NCBI RefSeq assembly: GCF_001577835.2
Contig: NC_029527.1
Coordinates: forward strand, 8,338,094-8,402,093
Direction of reading: 5' to 3'
Source of the DNA: Coturnix japonica
Lineage: Eukaryota > Chordata > Aves > Galliformes > Phasianidae
Length of the DNA: 64,000 bases
A model generated the notes under the pieces. It made no database searches, was not told the origin of the DNA, and was given only the letters and a program-made list of their open reading frames with translations. Made by a program: the position numbers and the translations under genes. The stretch's first letter is position 1, and the number at the start of each line of letters is the position of its first letter. This document shows positions 33,647-47,800 of the stretch, one piece after another.

Positions 33647-36600
33647 ATAGATACCCTTCAAACTCTGGTCTCTAGGTGTCCTTTGTTCTCACAACTGCTC
33701 TCTAGCATTGGGATAGCTCAAAGGAGTGATACCCAAAGCTGTTGCTGATAATTAGTGTTAGTAGTGAACACAGCCTTTTAAATATCTTATCACATGTGTA
33801 TTTCTTGCACTGCATTCTAGAAAGTTAGAATGTTTGCAAGAATTTTTTACCTTAAAGCTGTTCATGGGGCTATTTTCATATGTAGGTGCCTTGTGTGCAG
33901 AAGAAATTCTGTGCAACTTAAAACTAATACTTGAATGAAGAGTGGGTTTTGTATTAGTCTTGTAAGTAGGCATCTCTCATTATACTACCCCTGATTTAAG
34001 TTATTAGGGCTAAATACAGCTGTTACGTGTGATCCACATGTTTGCCATCTGTGCAGGGATTGGTGGATCTAGGAAACAACCTGTTGAATTCCTCCATGGA
34101 GTCATTGTAGAATGCAGTTTTGAGTTTAACTCACATAGGACACTAGGTGGTGGTGTGTCCTCAAATTTAAGCTGGGTTTGCTTTGCTTGATGTTGATGTA
34201 TGTAGCCTGTGTCGACAGGCCCTGTAGTTGTGCAATTAGTCATTTGTTTTTAATTAGGATGGCACTTGCTGACAGTTTTAAATTAACTCTGCTGCTCGTT
34301 CATAAGTCAAAAGTTTGTCTGGATGTTTGTGCAGACACAGAGTAAGCCCACAGAAGGGTTAAGTAGAACAGTGTGTGTCTTGCATTGTGAAACTGTAAAA
34401 TGCTTCAACTCCGGGCCAGCAGCTTTGCTAGTAGCATTAGCTGAAGGAGTGCACACCATCTAGAATCAGCTGTGGTTTAACTACTTTGCTTCTGAGCAGT
34501 GCCTGAGATGAACAGCACACTATTATGTGTGACGTACAAAGATGATTCTACAGCCACTGGTCCGACTGTCAGTTGTGTGGCTGTCTAGGAACTTCATGGG
34601 ATAACTTCATGCCATTAAAGTTCTGCAGATAAAGATTTACCTGTGTTAAACTCTAGAGGTGAAAAATCTCATTTTAGTTCTTGTCTATTTCTTTGCTTTC
34701 TTCTTGAACCCAGAGAAATATATTTTGTTCTAGTCTACATACTTTCCCTTGTAGGACGAGCCCAGGATTTGGATAAGAGGTCACAACATCCTTGAGGCTG
34801 TAGAAGCATTGATCATACTGGGATTTGTGCAACAATGTGGGTCTTCTCTTGGTGTTTGTGTTGCATGCTGGGCCATAAGAAATCTATAATTTGAAATACT
34901 TAAGAGAACAGAGTTTATAATCCCACAGAGTTCTTATTGAAATGGAGTACTGGGAGGGGAGCATGGTTCAATGCAATATGACAAATGCTTTGCATTGTTT
35001 TTTGGGCTGATGATGACATGTACAGAAAGTCCCATCAGGCTAATTTAAGGCTTAAGACATTCATGCCAAGATCATTGATGGGCTGAATACATCATTACTG
35101 AGGGTGTAGGACTCGCATGTTTCTAAACAGGAAGCTGCTTTCATATATTAAACAAAAAGAATGGGAAAGAAAAACAGAAAGTTCTACGGAAAATTGAAGC
35201 CTGGTGTCTAATCCAGACTTAGCAGGGGCAAGGGAGGGTGAAGAATGGGTGGAAGGAAGAGAATGGATGGTGTGGGTTGGAGCGGAAGACAAGAACCACT
35301 GACGGAAAAAGATGTAGTCAGAAACATAGGGAGTGATTTTTTTTCATTGTTACCCAAATTAACTTGAATGGAAGAAAGGCCCACTCCCAAATTTTGGAAA
35401 CTTAGGCCAAAAAGCCTATTTAGTTTTACAGTGGTGTTTGATTGGTTTATGACGTGACTGCCTGCAATGGAAAGGGACTAGGCCTGCTGGCTGTGTGGGT
35501 AGACAAGAAGTATTGCGGGCGACCTCTAAAGGCTCCTATCTGAAGGAGGCCTTGGTGCTGCAGCTACAGTCCTGCAGCTTTCTCACAGCTCTTGCAAAGT
35601 CAGCTTATGCTTGTTGGTAAGGAGGCTGCAAGATTCTTTCCTAGCAATGATACTGTTAATTAAATGATTCATTGTCTGTTTGCTACCTAATAGAATTCAA
35701 ATTGTGGCAATTCAGCTATGATAAATATTCATCTTATCTAATCTGCAAAACTGTTGAGCAGTAAAACCTCTTGACCTACATAAATGTCAACTATGTATGC
35801 CACTGAGGCCTATCGTGCTAATTAACGTAAAACGCCATCTAAAATGTTGAGTAAAGAAGTCAGGTAATCCCCTTCCTCAATCTGTCCCATGGATATCATA
35901 AAAAAAAAGCTCATGAAAGAGAGTTCTGAAGAAACAAATTACTGCTTTAAATCTAGAGCTGTAACAAGCAGAATGTGGTGCTGTCATAATTGAATGTGTT
36001 ACTGAATTGCTCCAGTGCTGTCAAAGTTCATTGATAAGGAAAAAAATTGTAAACCAAGTAAATGATGCTGGAAGGTTGTATTTCTTTGTTACCTTTGCAG
36101 TGAATGACTGTGGCTTTGTTGCTGCTGCATAATTGCTCTAAGTAGTCATTTTGTATTGCAAGGTGAGCAGGTGATAGCCCTAGGAACTTTTGTAGCAGGT
36201 AGTAGTTAGTTCATTGTGTGCTGTGGGTGGTGTGGTAAAGCAGTGTGCCATTGTATTTTGTGACACCTATAGGTAGTAGTTATTAGTAAAGCATTTGCCT
36301 TCCCTTTTTGCCCAGAAGTTGCATTCTGGTGGTTAGCAGAAAGTCTGAGGAAGAAATGAGTTGTCGATAGGTAACATCAGAGAGCTCATTTGATTTGTTC
36401 TACATTTGTAATGCATTCCTCCAAGCTAAATTCCTGTGGACTGAGGTGCTGCTTACGTAAGGCCAGACATACAAATCTTTGTTGCTGCCCAGGAGAACAC
36501 ACTGTAGTTAGGCTGGATACACTTACATACATTTTTATACTAAGCCCTCCAATAATTGCTATTGCTTGTTGGCGTAATTCAAATATTCAGGGGATTCTTT

Positions 36601-39600
36601 CTTTATTAAGGCTGTTCTATACAGAAAGCAGAAGCCTTGATCAACTAACAGATTTTATTCATGTTTAAATGTTAAGCCTTTAGTACTTGTCTCCCAGTTA
36701 TTGCCTAAAATTAGCCTGAAACCAGCATTGCTATATGTGTGCTTCCAGATTCACAGCGTACTACAGATAATGCAGGAGATGCTTGTCCAGTGTTCTCGGT
36801 CCTGTAGACAGATGTCATAACTATTTTTTTCTTGAGGCAGTGATGTTTATACAGTTATTTTCCCCTCGTGTGTGGTTTCATGACTTATGGAGAAATATTT
36901 TACATACAGTGTTTTGAGTGTTGCCTATGAAGTTTACCATGCAACATTCCAGTACTTCTGTTCCTTGGATTTTTTGTTGCCCTTAGGAGGATCACACTGT
37001 TCCCTTATTACAGAGGACTCTGACATCTCTGGAATGAAGCTTCCTTCAAATGGACACTGCTGCACATAGTACATAATCAGACCAAAAATAATAGCATCAC
37101 TCTTATAGATAGAGATCTGCCAGTTCTGGATCCATATTTCTTCTACTGTCTGGAGTAATTTTCCTTCTTTGAAAGAGATGCAACCTGTCCACCCAATTCA
37201 GTATAAGTGATCACAAAGTAAGCAAACATTGACCTAATCTCCCTGGCATTTTCCCTGTTTGTAGCCTACAGCTAGTTATGTTATTTGCAAGCTTCCAGAA
37301 TATACTCCATTATGTCTGCTTGTAACTGATTTACCTCTTCAAGCTGCTGCTGTAGTTTTGATCTGATGATGATCTCAGCATGCTAGTGAGAGAAATGTCA
37401 GGCATGTGACTTATGTCATGTTCATGGTGACCTAGTAAGTAGGGTGCTGATCTACCACAGAGTTTGAGAGAAATTATCTTCTCTGAACCTGAAATCAAAG
37501 TGGAGATCAGCTAGGAGATCTATTATTCGAAAGATCCTAAAACTCATCTAAACACGTGACTTATCAAAGAAGACTCGATTGAAATTTCAGATTAAGGTTC
37601 AGTAGTTGTTTTTTCCTTATTTCATTAGAAGCTATTTACCCGTGTCTTATATAACAGGATTATGAGACTCCTATATAAAAAGATTGTAAACAGAGCATGA
37701 AAATATATGATGTAAATGGCCAATTTGCCTTGAGCACTTTTTTCTCTTCCACCGGGCTCCGTTGCATAACTGTTCCCTTCAGTCTGCCTCGTGTGTTTAT
37801 GAGCTGGATGGTTATGTGATGAACTAATCAGTATGTTTTCTGCTTCCAAGGACTAGTCATTTCTGGAGAAATCTAGAGGTCTCTGCACATAGCGATAACA
37901 TTCAGAGTAGCCAGGGTTAATCTCCATGGGATTGCTTCCCAGAGATTTCTCCAAATAAATATTCTAAATTAAGTAGTGGTTTTGTGCCTTTTCAAAAGCA
38001 AGTGCAGGACAGGAGTCTCTTATCTCTTTTATCTGTCCTGCCGTTCTAGGGAGTCATGTAGGATGGTAGATAGTCTCTGATGTGTGTTTAAGAGCAGCAG
38101 AAGAGATTACTGCAGGTCATGCTGACCTTGAGCTAGGTTCTTTTTGTTTTTACATTGATTATTAATTGCTCTTCTAACCCAACAACACCCTTTGTTTCAG
38201 ACAAAAAGCCAGGCCATTGTAGGAATGCAATAGCAAGGGAAGAAGGAATGCTTCATTCATAAATCTGAGAGCGTTTACAAAGGAGGCTGTAAATTATTAT
38301 TTAATTTATCTTTCATCTGAACAAGAGAAAGAAAGGCATTGCAATTAACATTTTGTTCAAGATTACATGCTGAGACAGTGGCAGAGCTTCAAGTACAGTA
38401 CACTGTTGTCCTCTGTAGAAGGTCTGAAATCCTGTAGCCCAGGCAGCCCCTACCATGAGTACATGGATCACTGTTTCTACTGTTAATACTGCTCACATGG
38501 AAGATGTTGCATGGAGTTTGGTGTTGTGATACACTGAACAAGGTATGGAGGAAGGAGTTAAACTGAATCTGCTAGGTGAAGTTGTTTCCATCAATAACTA
38601 ATGCAAACTAAAGCGAGTCATGCTCCTAGAACATAAACTGTTTTAAAGATTGTCTTTAATTGTTGATCTTAAATAAAGTGGATAATATATATCCTGAATA
38701 ACTTAATCTCTTTCTCTGCAGAGAGCTGATGGTGGTTGATTGTACTGCTGTAAAGTTCAAGTCAACAAAAGGTAATCCAAGAGACAGAATAGAATACCGG
38801 GTTAAGAAAAGAGATGTGACCCCTGAGCTTTGGGAATCAGAAGTTATGTTTATTCTAACTCATTCTGTTGTCACAGCAAAGTTAGTTAAATATTCATACT
38901 TGTGTAAAAACATTTCTACTAGTAGGCTTGGATAGACACTAACCAGAAAACTGACTTGATTTGAACTCTTATCACCTGGCATTCTAGTAAGGTAGATAAA
39001 GATGAGGTTTATTTATTAGGGTTATACTGTCAGGTCCTCCAAAGGTATTGCAGATATCCAGCTGCAATTGCACTTACTCAAGCTTCATTTTTCTAAAACT
39101 CCCTGTTATATATCATACAAATTATATATTGCAAAACTTTTTTGAGGCCTTATTCCTTGCTGCCCTTCCAGACTTCTTTGCAACTAAGAACACGCTGAAT
39201 TTCTACATGATTCTGGTTGTGTCATTAGATTTTGATGAGGTAAGAGGCAAATGCTTTTGTTACACATTTTTTAGTGATGTATAAGTGTTAGCGTAGGGCA
39301 TACTTGATGAGAATGCAGTTCATCAAAGAATCAGCAGTGCTGGATACATACATGCTCCATCAGTTACTAACTTCTGAAGAAGAAGGTGCTTTCAGGGAAC
39401 TTTGATGGTTATGAAGGAGTTACACATGAGTCTCACCCTCTTGAAATCCAAACTAAGCCCCTTGGTTGAGTACTTAGAGATAGCACACTGGGAGCCTTCT
39501 TAGTAGTGGTGTAGCAGGATGGTTCAGGGAAGGTACAGGCCCTAGCATGTGGTATGTGCTAGCTTGGAGCGAGATGGAACACTTTGTGTTGAGATCCTGT

Positions 39601-40057
39601 AGTCTTTGTGGGCTGTACCTCAGACTGCTAAAGATGAAAGCTTCAGCAGTGTGAAGCTCTGCGTGGGCTGTTTGGCCACAGGCTATGTTCAGCAGCCCTC
39701 ATGTTCAATGGAATGTGGAACTTTCCAACCTTATACAGATTGCGCTTGGGTTTTGTTTTTTAACTGTTTAATAAAGTGGAACTTAAAAATAATCTGACAC
39801 AAAGTGGGAGTCACTTAAATGCATTTGTCAAGGCCAAATGAATTTCACCCAGGGCTCACTCTAGCTTGTATAAGGTCTTCTGTGTTGAGAAATCACCAAC
39901 TCAACTGCAACTGAACCATCTTTACTGACATGTTGTTTAGATTGATGCCAGGCATTCTTACTTTGGACTCAGGCTCTTACAGAGTGACTGTGCACGTCCC
40001 TTGGGTACACTTTCACCCAAGTGAAAACTCCCTTCAAAGCTCTGAGACTTCTTTAAT

Positions 40058-40564
40058 CTAGAGGATGAATTTATAAGTTACAGCACCCCTGTTTGTCCTC
40101 TGTGGCTTCACTAAGGAGACTTGCATAAATTCTGAATGAGTTTTACTTTTTAACGGAATAAGCCAAGCAGTTGAGAAGTGCCTTCCAGCTAGACAAAACT
40201 CCTCTAAAATAAACCAGAATTCTCTGGTTATCTGGATTACAGAATGCAATGTCAGATAATTTTCACCAAGGGGGTTTGGACCATGAAGTTTGTCTCTGGC
40301 AGACTCCAGCTTCTTCAGCACAATGATAGTGGCTTTATCCTCTCCTGCTCTCAGTAAAGAATCTGCCTCCACATTTGTTAAGAAGTTCCTTTTAAGGTAA
40401 TGGTAAACGGGGAATTCACTGTTAGGAGGTAGTGAGAACTTATAATAATAATAATCAGTTTCAGACATAGTATGTTCAGATCTATTGGGGATATTATACT
40501 GTTTGGTTTTGGGTGTATGTAAGCATTTGCTCATCTCCTTGTCCTCCTTGATTGAGAAACACAA
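40058..40564 (-). other. Unassigned ORF of 168 codons
   Basis: The longest open frame in the AT-rich intergenic part. The first ATG is at about 40534 with G at -3, giving about 158 residues (MSKCLHTPKTKQYNIPNRSE onward) with no family I recognise. There is no signal peptide or clear membrane segment. At this length one such ORF is roughly expected by chance in 64 kb, so coding status is doubtful. Confidence 0.15.
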
Positions 40565-43500
40565 GGAGGCTTTGTCTTTTTGCCATCCTCACAGAAAGCA
40601 TCTACAAAAGTGCTGAGGCGTAAAGAGGGATCTTAATACAAAATATTCTCCATATGTGGTTATGTGAAGGACCAGATTTGATGGAGGTGAGAAGACTGTA
40701 TGGTTCAGCAGTTCTGCCTTGGCTAGCCTGGTGGCCTTAATGACTTGATGATCTGTTGTGGGGGGGAGTATTTTTCCTGTTTTTCTACTGGAATTGCTCC
40801 AATCAATAGATTTCCAATAGTTACGTGATGGAATGATAGAAACGGTCCTGTTTCCTAAGAAATGTCTCTTGTGGCTAAGTTTTTAAAGGTCTGTGAGTTT
40901 CCCTATTGAATTTAATGGGGCCTTTGGCTCATAAACAGATTAAACAAAGAAACAATAGATCCCTAGGGGAGTTTTAAAATCTGAAGTGTAGGAACTTTAA
41001 TATTATTATGAGGAACTAATATGTCTGATGTGGGGACTTAAATCTGAGGCAAGAATTATGAAAGGAATGTTTGAAGTGAATATTTAATTACATGATTTAT
41101 TGTTCATCGTTTATTATTATACGTGCGGTGCCAGGGGCATTGCTGGCGCTTTACAGATGATTACAGAATAGCAATTCCCAGATCAAAGGTCCTGATCATG
41201 CAATCTTTATTTGTGTAAATATTGCCAGTGGTGCCCGATCTTACTCCATGTTAAAACTCAGTTATCTCCCTCTCAACAGACCCCATTATAGACAATTAAA
41301 AGGACTTCAGCAAGAGAACTCTCATTAATTATCCTCCCCAGAACACTGACTATTTTGGTGCCATATATTGTATGGATAAAAGATACCTATTGTGTTTTAG
41401 CAAACCTCACATTTTTCTGCAGCTTTAATTCTTAATTATAGTGTCAGCAAACATTAAGATCATTTTCATGATAGAAGAGGCTTATTTCTGGAATAAAAAA
41501 ATCCACTGGCTTGGCCCAATAGGCTTCAGATCCTGTTGATTTAATGGAGCCAATTTACTTCCATGTAGTTGTTCTCAGTGACCAGTATAGAAAGTTTCAC
41601 CATCTGAGACAGATGCCAAATGTGAAATACCTGTGAGCTCTGAAAACTGTTTGCAGGAGGTTCTGCTTTTCTTTCTTTCTTCCTGTGGCAATTTACACTC
41701 TATTGGAGTTGGCACTGATAAGCATTGCACTTAAGTGGTTTTCTTATTCTTCGGCTGAAATGGCTGCTGTTTATCTACTGGGTTGTTGTAGGAAGCTACA
41801 GAAGTGAACATGGCTTCTGCAGCCATCTTTTGGCGTATGTCTTCAAGACATAACAGCTCTGGTGGAGAGAGACTGAGGCAATTACATGCAGAAAGCAAAG
41901 GAAGCTTTTTTTCTCCTCCATCTGTAACATGGTTTTAATAGAGCTTTTTGCAGCATCCTATTGTGTTCATTTAAACACAGTGGCATGCAGCATAGAGAAG
42001 GGTATTCTGGTTAGTGAGGTGCAATGGTCTGCATACCTAAGATTCCAGTGCAGTGATCAGGATTCAGATTCCTATCTGAATATCATTGGTCTAGACAGTG
42101 GGTAGGGAATATTGCTAGAGGAGGCAGTTAGGATGATACCCAACACTGCCTGCTCTTGAAAACACTTTGCTTTTTCTTTCAAGGTTGTGTTTAATCATTG
42201 AGATTAAACAGTCTACAGTGTAATATAATTACCCAAGATGCTAATGCAGTCAAGTACTCTGCAGGAATGGGCATTGCTCTGGCCAGTAGTTGGATGGCAC
42301 TGACCCATTTTGTGTGCACAGCAAATAACAGAGAAGCAGAGGTCAAAAGTCTATGTAGATTAAAAATGGGACTAAGGTAACTTATGGAGGGTTGGTCCAT
42401 TTGTGACTGTTAAACACAATAGCTTTGTTGTATGATCTCCCACACAGGGTAGCCACACAACCCTTCTTAAACTCCCTAGCTCCTGTCTCAGCGTGCCTTC
42501 AGTTGAATTCTCAAGAAGGGTTGGTCTGTAGATGCTACCAAATCCAAGCATAAAATTCTCATTTCCCCGAATTCGTGACAAACCTTCAGTGGGACCAGAG
42601 ATTCACTGGAGATTGTTCAAATTCAACAGCAATAAATAAATAAAATTTATTAATCTTCTTAGCTGTCTTCTACCTCTCTCTTACATGCTTTGGCAATAGG
42701 CAGTTTTGAGGTATAAATATGGCTATGCGTGACCAATGGAATATCTGTTACTCATTCCTCTTCAGCTCTGAGACAGCAGTGTCTTTGTGTGCGTCTCTGG
42801 TGCTCTCTCTTTTTTTTCCCCTCCCTGTAACTTGAAGGCAATAACAGGACCTGTGGCTATGCTCCATGCATGTCACTGCTTGCCAAGAACAGCAGGCAAA
42901 TGAATACTACTATTCCTCCTTTGAAATTCTATCCTTGAAGTAAAATTAATGAAAATCTTTATCATGAAAGAGAAGAATCCAGTTTTGTAGAGAAGCAAAG
43001 GAAGATTTTAGATGTAGATTGGTTTACCCCATTTTCAGTTGTTTTTCCACTAGTGGTGGTGTGAACAGCTAGAAAACCTGAGGGAAAAGGACAACTTAAG
43101 TAAGCAGAAAATTGGTATCTTCTGACAACTGATTAGAAGCAAAGCAAGGCAGGACAGCAAAATACAAATAACAGTCATCATAAAAATACCTCTCCAGTCT
43201 CTGATGCTGAAAGAGTCATTGCTACCAATTTTTGCACCAAGAACTTGGAGCTCTGAGACATGACTCTAAGGCACCCTCATGAAAGAATAAAATCCACTCA
43301 CTACCAAGCTGCTGTACTGCTTCTTCAAGGGTAGGAGGTAATCAGATGAGCAAGTTCTGAAGTGCAGAGGATACATTGTAAAATGATTTGCTTCTTTCTT
43401 GTTATTAAGCAGCGTTCTCCAGATTTTGGTGGTGTTATCATCAAGCAAGTATTCTCTTGTAAAATTGATACCTCCCAAGCTACTTCTTATTAGTAATGTA

Positions 43501-44819
43501 ATAGCCATGTTGAAGTCATGGTGGTCTAAGGATAGAATAGAAGCTAGGCATTCAGAGAGAGATGATATCTTTTATTAGTTACTTGTATGCACATTCTGCC
43601 TTCCATGAGAGACCTTAGAAGAATCCAATAGACAACTTTATAACATAGGCTGATGAATGGAAGGAATGCTTAATACTTAATGCTTAATCTCAGCCTTAAA
43701 CTTTTCACTGAGCACAGTGCAAGAATGCTAGAAGGGTAACGTAAAGAAGCTTCCACTATTGTCTTTTGCACTGCATTTGCTATGTGAATAAACAAGACTT
43801 CAGTCTCTAGCACTGTTCTTGCTATAGTGACTGCTTTGTAAATGCTTATGGATGAATAAGGATGTAAAGATAAAAGTCTGACATCTTGCCAGTACTGAGT
43901 TCATATATGGATCAAAAGCGAAGTGTAATTACCACCCAGATCAAATTCTTTCAAGAGCCAGAGCTGTCTAGACCAACAGCAGATATTTATTTTTAGGGCT
44001 GATCTTCATGGGTTTTATTAGCAATGCTGCTTTCCCTGGGGTAAGAGCAGGGGAGAGAAGAACACCAAATCCTCTTGAGCTTCCGTTGTTAAAAGAAGTT
44101 CTGTAAACCTTATAGGAGAAACCCTAATTCTGAGAGCAAGCTTTGGTAACTGCCTATTCAAAATGTGCTAACATCCCAGCCCTGGAAATTACTTGCACTT
44201 AATGATGCTGAATCACTGACCTCCAGCAGTTGCTCTCAAGATCCTTCCGGTTAAGGCAGAAGTAAACACATTTATTTCCAGTACCCTCTTCAAAGTGGGT
44301 TTATGGAGGAGGATGAGAATAAAAAAACGAGCAGCATGGAATTCCTGTTTGGTATCTGAGCAGCTTATAAGTGGAAGAAGCAAGTTCATTTTTAGTTACA
44401 GGTGGGTGGCAGCTTTTTCCCCTCCGTACCAGTTCCTTAGCACTACAGCTCTGGCGTTGTATGAGTACAGACACTTCTCTGCTATCCAGACTTGCCTCCA
44501 CTAGATGACGGTGTTGTACAAAGACAGAGAAAGCGGTTGCCCTGTCCTCGTGCAGCCCTGTGAGCTTTGCTCGTGATACTGGGAGCAGAAACAGATCTCC
44601 TGTCTATTAGATACGTGCTTTGTCTGGTGGGTTTGCTGTATAATTGTACAGGTGGGTGCTGAGAATGTGTCAGCTCTGAACAAACAAACTGGGTTCAGAG
44701 TTCCCACATGTCAGTGGAAATTTCTGTGCCGGGAGGAAGAGTTTCAGCTTTGCTGTGGTACCTTTAGTAACAGTTCAGAGCACACAGCTGCTTAACAGCA
44801 GAGTTTTCTGCCTTCATCT

Positions 44820-44866
44820 CTGTACATATATATATATTCCCATATGTATGCATACATGTGCATTTC
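44820..44866. repeat. Alternating purine-pyrimidine stretch (TA/TG/CA)
   Basis: TACATATATATATATTCC followed by CATATGTATGCATACATGTG: short imperfect dinucleotide repeat with several small palindromes. Confidence 0.7.
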
Positions 44867-47800
44867 TTGTTGCTTACATTTGGCTCACGTACTAGAATGA
44901 GCTGTCTGTAGATTTGAAAACACAGAAATTTTCCTCCAGGGAGAAGGCCTTAGGTATTAAGCAGATGTAGCATCCCAGATGTTAGTAAAGAGCACTGCCC
45001 CATGTTCTCACATGGGGAATAGGATTCAGTGGCCAAAATTAGAACATTGGTGTTTCTGGCTGCTGATCCAGTGGAGATTAAAAAAAAATAAAATAGACTA
45101 GAGTTTATTTGGCTTCCCCCCCCCCAGTTACATCAATACCCTTTTCTTTTGACATGCTGTTTCTATCAGTTCTGAAGAAATAGTGAAGTTTGTATGTAAT
45201 GGCAAACAACATAACGCAAGTGAATCAAGAGCTTCTATCCTCTGTCTCAGGACCTGTGAATAAACACATGTATAACTTTTTGAAAGCTGATGAATTTATA
45301 CTGGGTAAAAGGAAGTATTTTTAGCCTCCAGAAAATAAAGATATGTATTATACTGCGTGGAAAATGTTGCAGGGAATCTTTTTTATTGCCAGCTTCTTTC
45401 AAGACATTTGGGATACATTACTGAATAAAAGGAAATTTTGCAGCTGTATTAGGTTGATAACATTTTTAAGAGTAAAGACATTGTAAAAGCAGTCTTTCAG
45501 GAGCATGCACATGTGGAATGGTGGGATTCTGTGGCTCAACCAAGTATCTTCTTACCACCTCGTGCATCTTCTGTTGTTTGTATATCTGACAGTTTAAGAG
45601 CAGACAGCTTGGATGACAATGCAAATATAAATGTTTTGGCTGTGTTATGTGAAACGGCACCTGGTCTGTTGATCATCTGTGGCTTCACAGGGTGCAGCTG
45701 AGGCAAATCTCAGGGTGATGCTACTGTAGCTTGTAACTGCAGGTGCAGCAGTATGATCTGTCTGCTTTGCAAATGAGCTCATCCACATGCATTCTCAGAT
45801 TTCTCACCTCTTTAAGCTTCTGCTTTTCCCATATTCCCTGTGGGCAGCTGGATGATAGTTGTTGCTACGTAGCTTCTTATATTTTGATTAATACTAAATG
45901 CAGGTACACTTTTCATATGATATCCTTGTGCCTTTCTCTGTGGTGCAGATGTTCCCATTGCTTTTTGTTGGGTTTCCTCCTGTCTACCATTCTGATGTGG
46001 TTGGAGGCATCTAGGAAGTGTAATGAGAAAGCCTGAAATGCTTCAGACATTTTGTGCTCCAATGGGGCTGCATCCATTCCTGCTCCATCCTGTCCCATTA
46101 AGGATGTCTCATCCTCCTGATGTGTCTCTTCTGTCCTATTCCTTGACTGTAGCTTCACAAGAAAAATACATTTTCTGCTCTGTATTACCTGAATTGCTTG
46201 GGAAGACCTATACCTACCACATACATTTATTTTAATGATGTTGCCCTCTATATTTATTAAGAATAAGTAGAATTTAATGGCAGGATTAATGTTCCAATGT
46301 TTTTAAAGGTCAAGATAATGAAGAGGTCCAAAGAAGCACTTGCCATCTTAAGGAGAATGAATCACAGTAGAGAAAGGAAAATTAACACACACTCAAAACT
46401 TGAGAAAAGCAAAATTGTAACTTGTTGTTACAAATTCACTATAGCCTTTGTGTGTACGCAATATGGTGTTGTCTTCATTCACAGGCCCCTGTGCTATTAA
46501 ACAACTGCTTCATTTCAAGTGTAGGATGGATACAGCTCACTTAATGAGCAGCTATTTAATATTTTATATTCACTGTTCAATGTGTACCCTAGGGCTTATT
46601 TATTGCACACTATCCAAGGCCTTTTCTCAATATAGAAATACTAATTTTCTTGTGAGCTTTCCCTCAGCAGTCGTCATTATTGTATCTGGTTGCATCACAG
46701 TCATGAAATAACCTATTTTCACAATGCCTCGATGAAGCGAGGGGATACTGCAACCCCGCTTGGACAGATGGCAAACAGATACAAAGATGAAGCAAAAGCA
46801 TTGCCAAAGATTTCTGAGTGTCTGAGACTTGGTTTTTGTTTCTTGGGTGGGTTGTTTTTTCTTCTGAGTTCATGGCACTGCAAACTATTTTCTGTATTCA
46901 AAGCATAGTTCCTAGCACTTCAGTTCTAGCTGTGAATGCTCAGCACTTTTGCAGATCAGACTCTAGGATCTCCTACTGGGCATTTAAGAGGATGACTGAC
47001 AAGCTGCAAAAATGTGGATTAACTGATTTACTTAGCAACACGTATGAACCCTGTGGTGTGCAGGGTGGGGTAGAGTCCAGTTCTACAGGAGCAGCTCTCA
47101 TCCATCCTTAACAGAAATCTGGACTGATAAGTGCAAAAGAGATTCTCTTCCCATCTTTACAGATGGGTCCCCAAGTCCTGCTCTCCAGGTGAACCCTGGA
47201 AATAAATCTTCTCTCACCTTTGTCTTTGCACAGACTCTCTTTTATAGGGTCTGGCTTTACCTTCTGCAGGCTCTCTTCCCTAGAAGAAGGGTTTCTTCAT
47301 AGGGTGATTCAAAGCAGGAGCTTAGTTTGGTCCAATCCAATGGCTCAAGAGCTTTCTTCAGTGTAGAGAGACCTAAAGGAGAATATCATCACTTGGCTGA
47401 AATTTGGTGCAAAGAATCTACCTGTGTGACCTCTGCTGCTACCTATTCCTAAGCCCCTTTCAGTGCATTTCTGGCCTCTCAGCCCCAACAGCTGTTGTCT
47501 TCTCCTTTCTCTCTTAATCCCCACTTCTTACACCAAAAAAGCCCTATGCTAAACTTTTGGCCATCCTCTAGTCTTTGCCTTACCAAACTGTTTCATGCAG
47601 CTTCCCCTTTCTACCAGTCCTGTACTACTGGTTTGGCAGCAAAGTGGTCATTAAAAACACAGGGGAGTTATGGAACTTTCCTTGCCTATCCCTGGGATAT
47701 ATTTCAAACAGACTGGAAGGGAAGTAGAAAGAAAAACAAAACAGGCAAGCAAACAAAAAAATCCCAGCTCCAACAACATTGTCCTGAATACTGTGTGCTC

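Noticed and set aside
35008-35086. C/D-box snoRNA candidate (TGATGATG followed by CTGA about 75 nt later)
   Set aside because: No terminal stem pairs around the boxes, no C'/D' pair and no host intron.
38700-38935. Open frame after an acceptor-like TCTCTTTCTCTGCAG, as an exon
   Set aside because: Only 68 codons, no matching donor in phase and no recognised protein.
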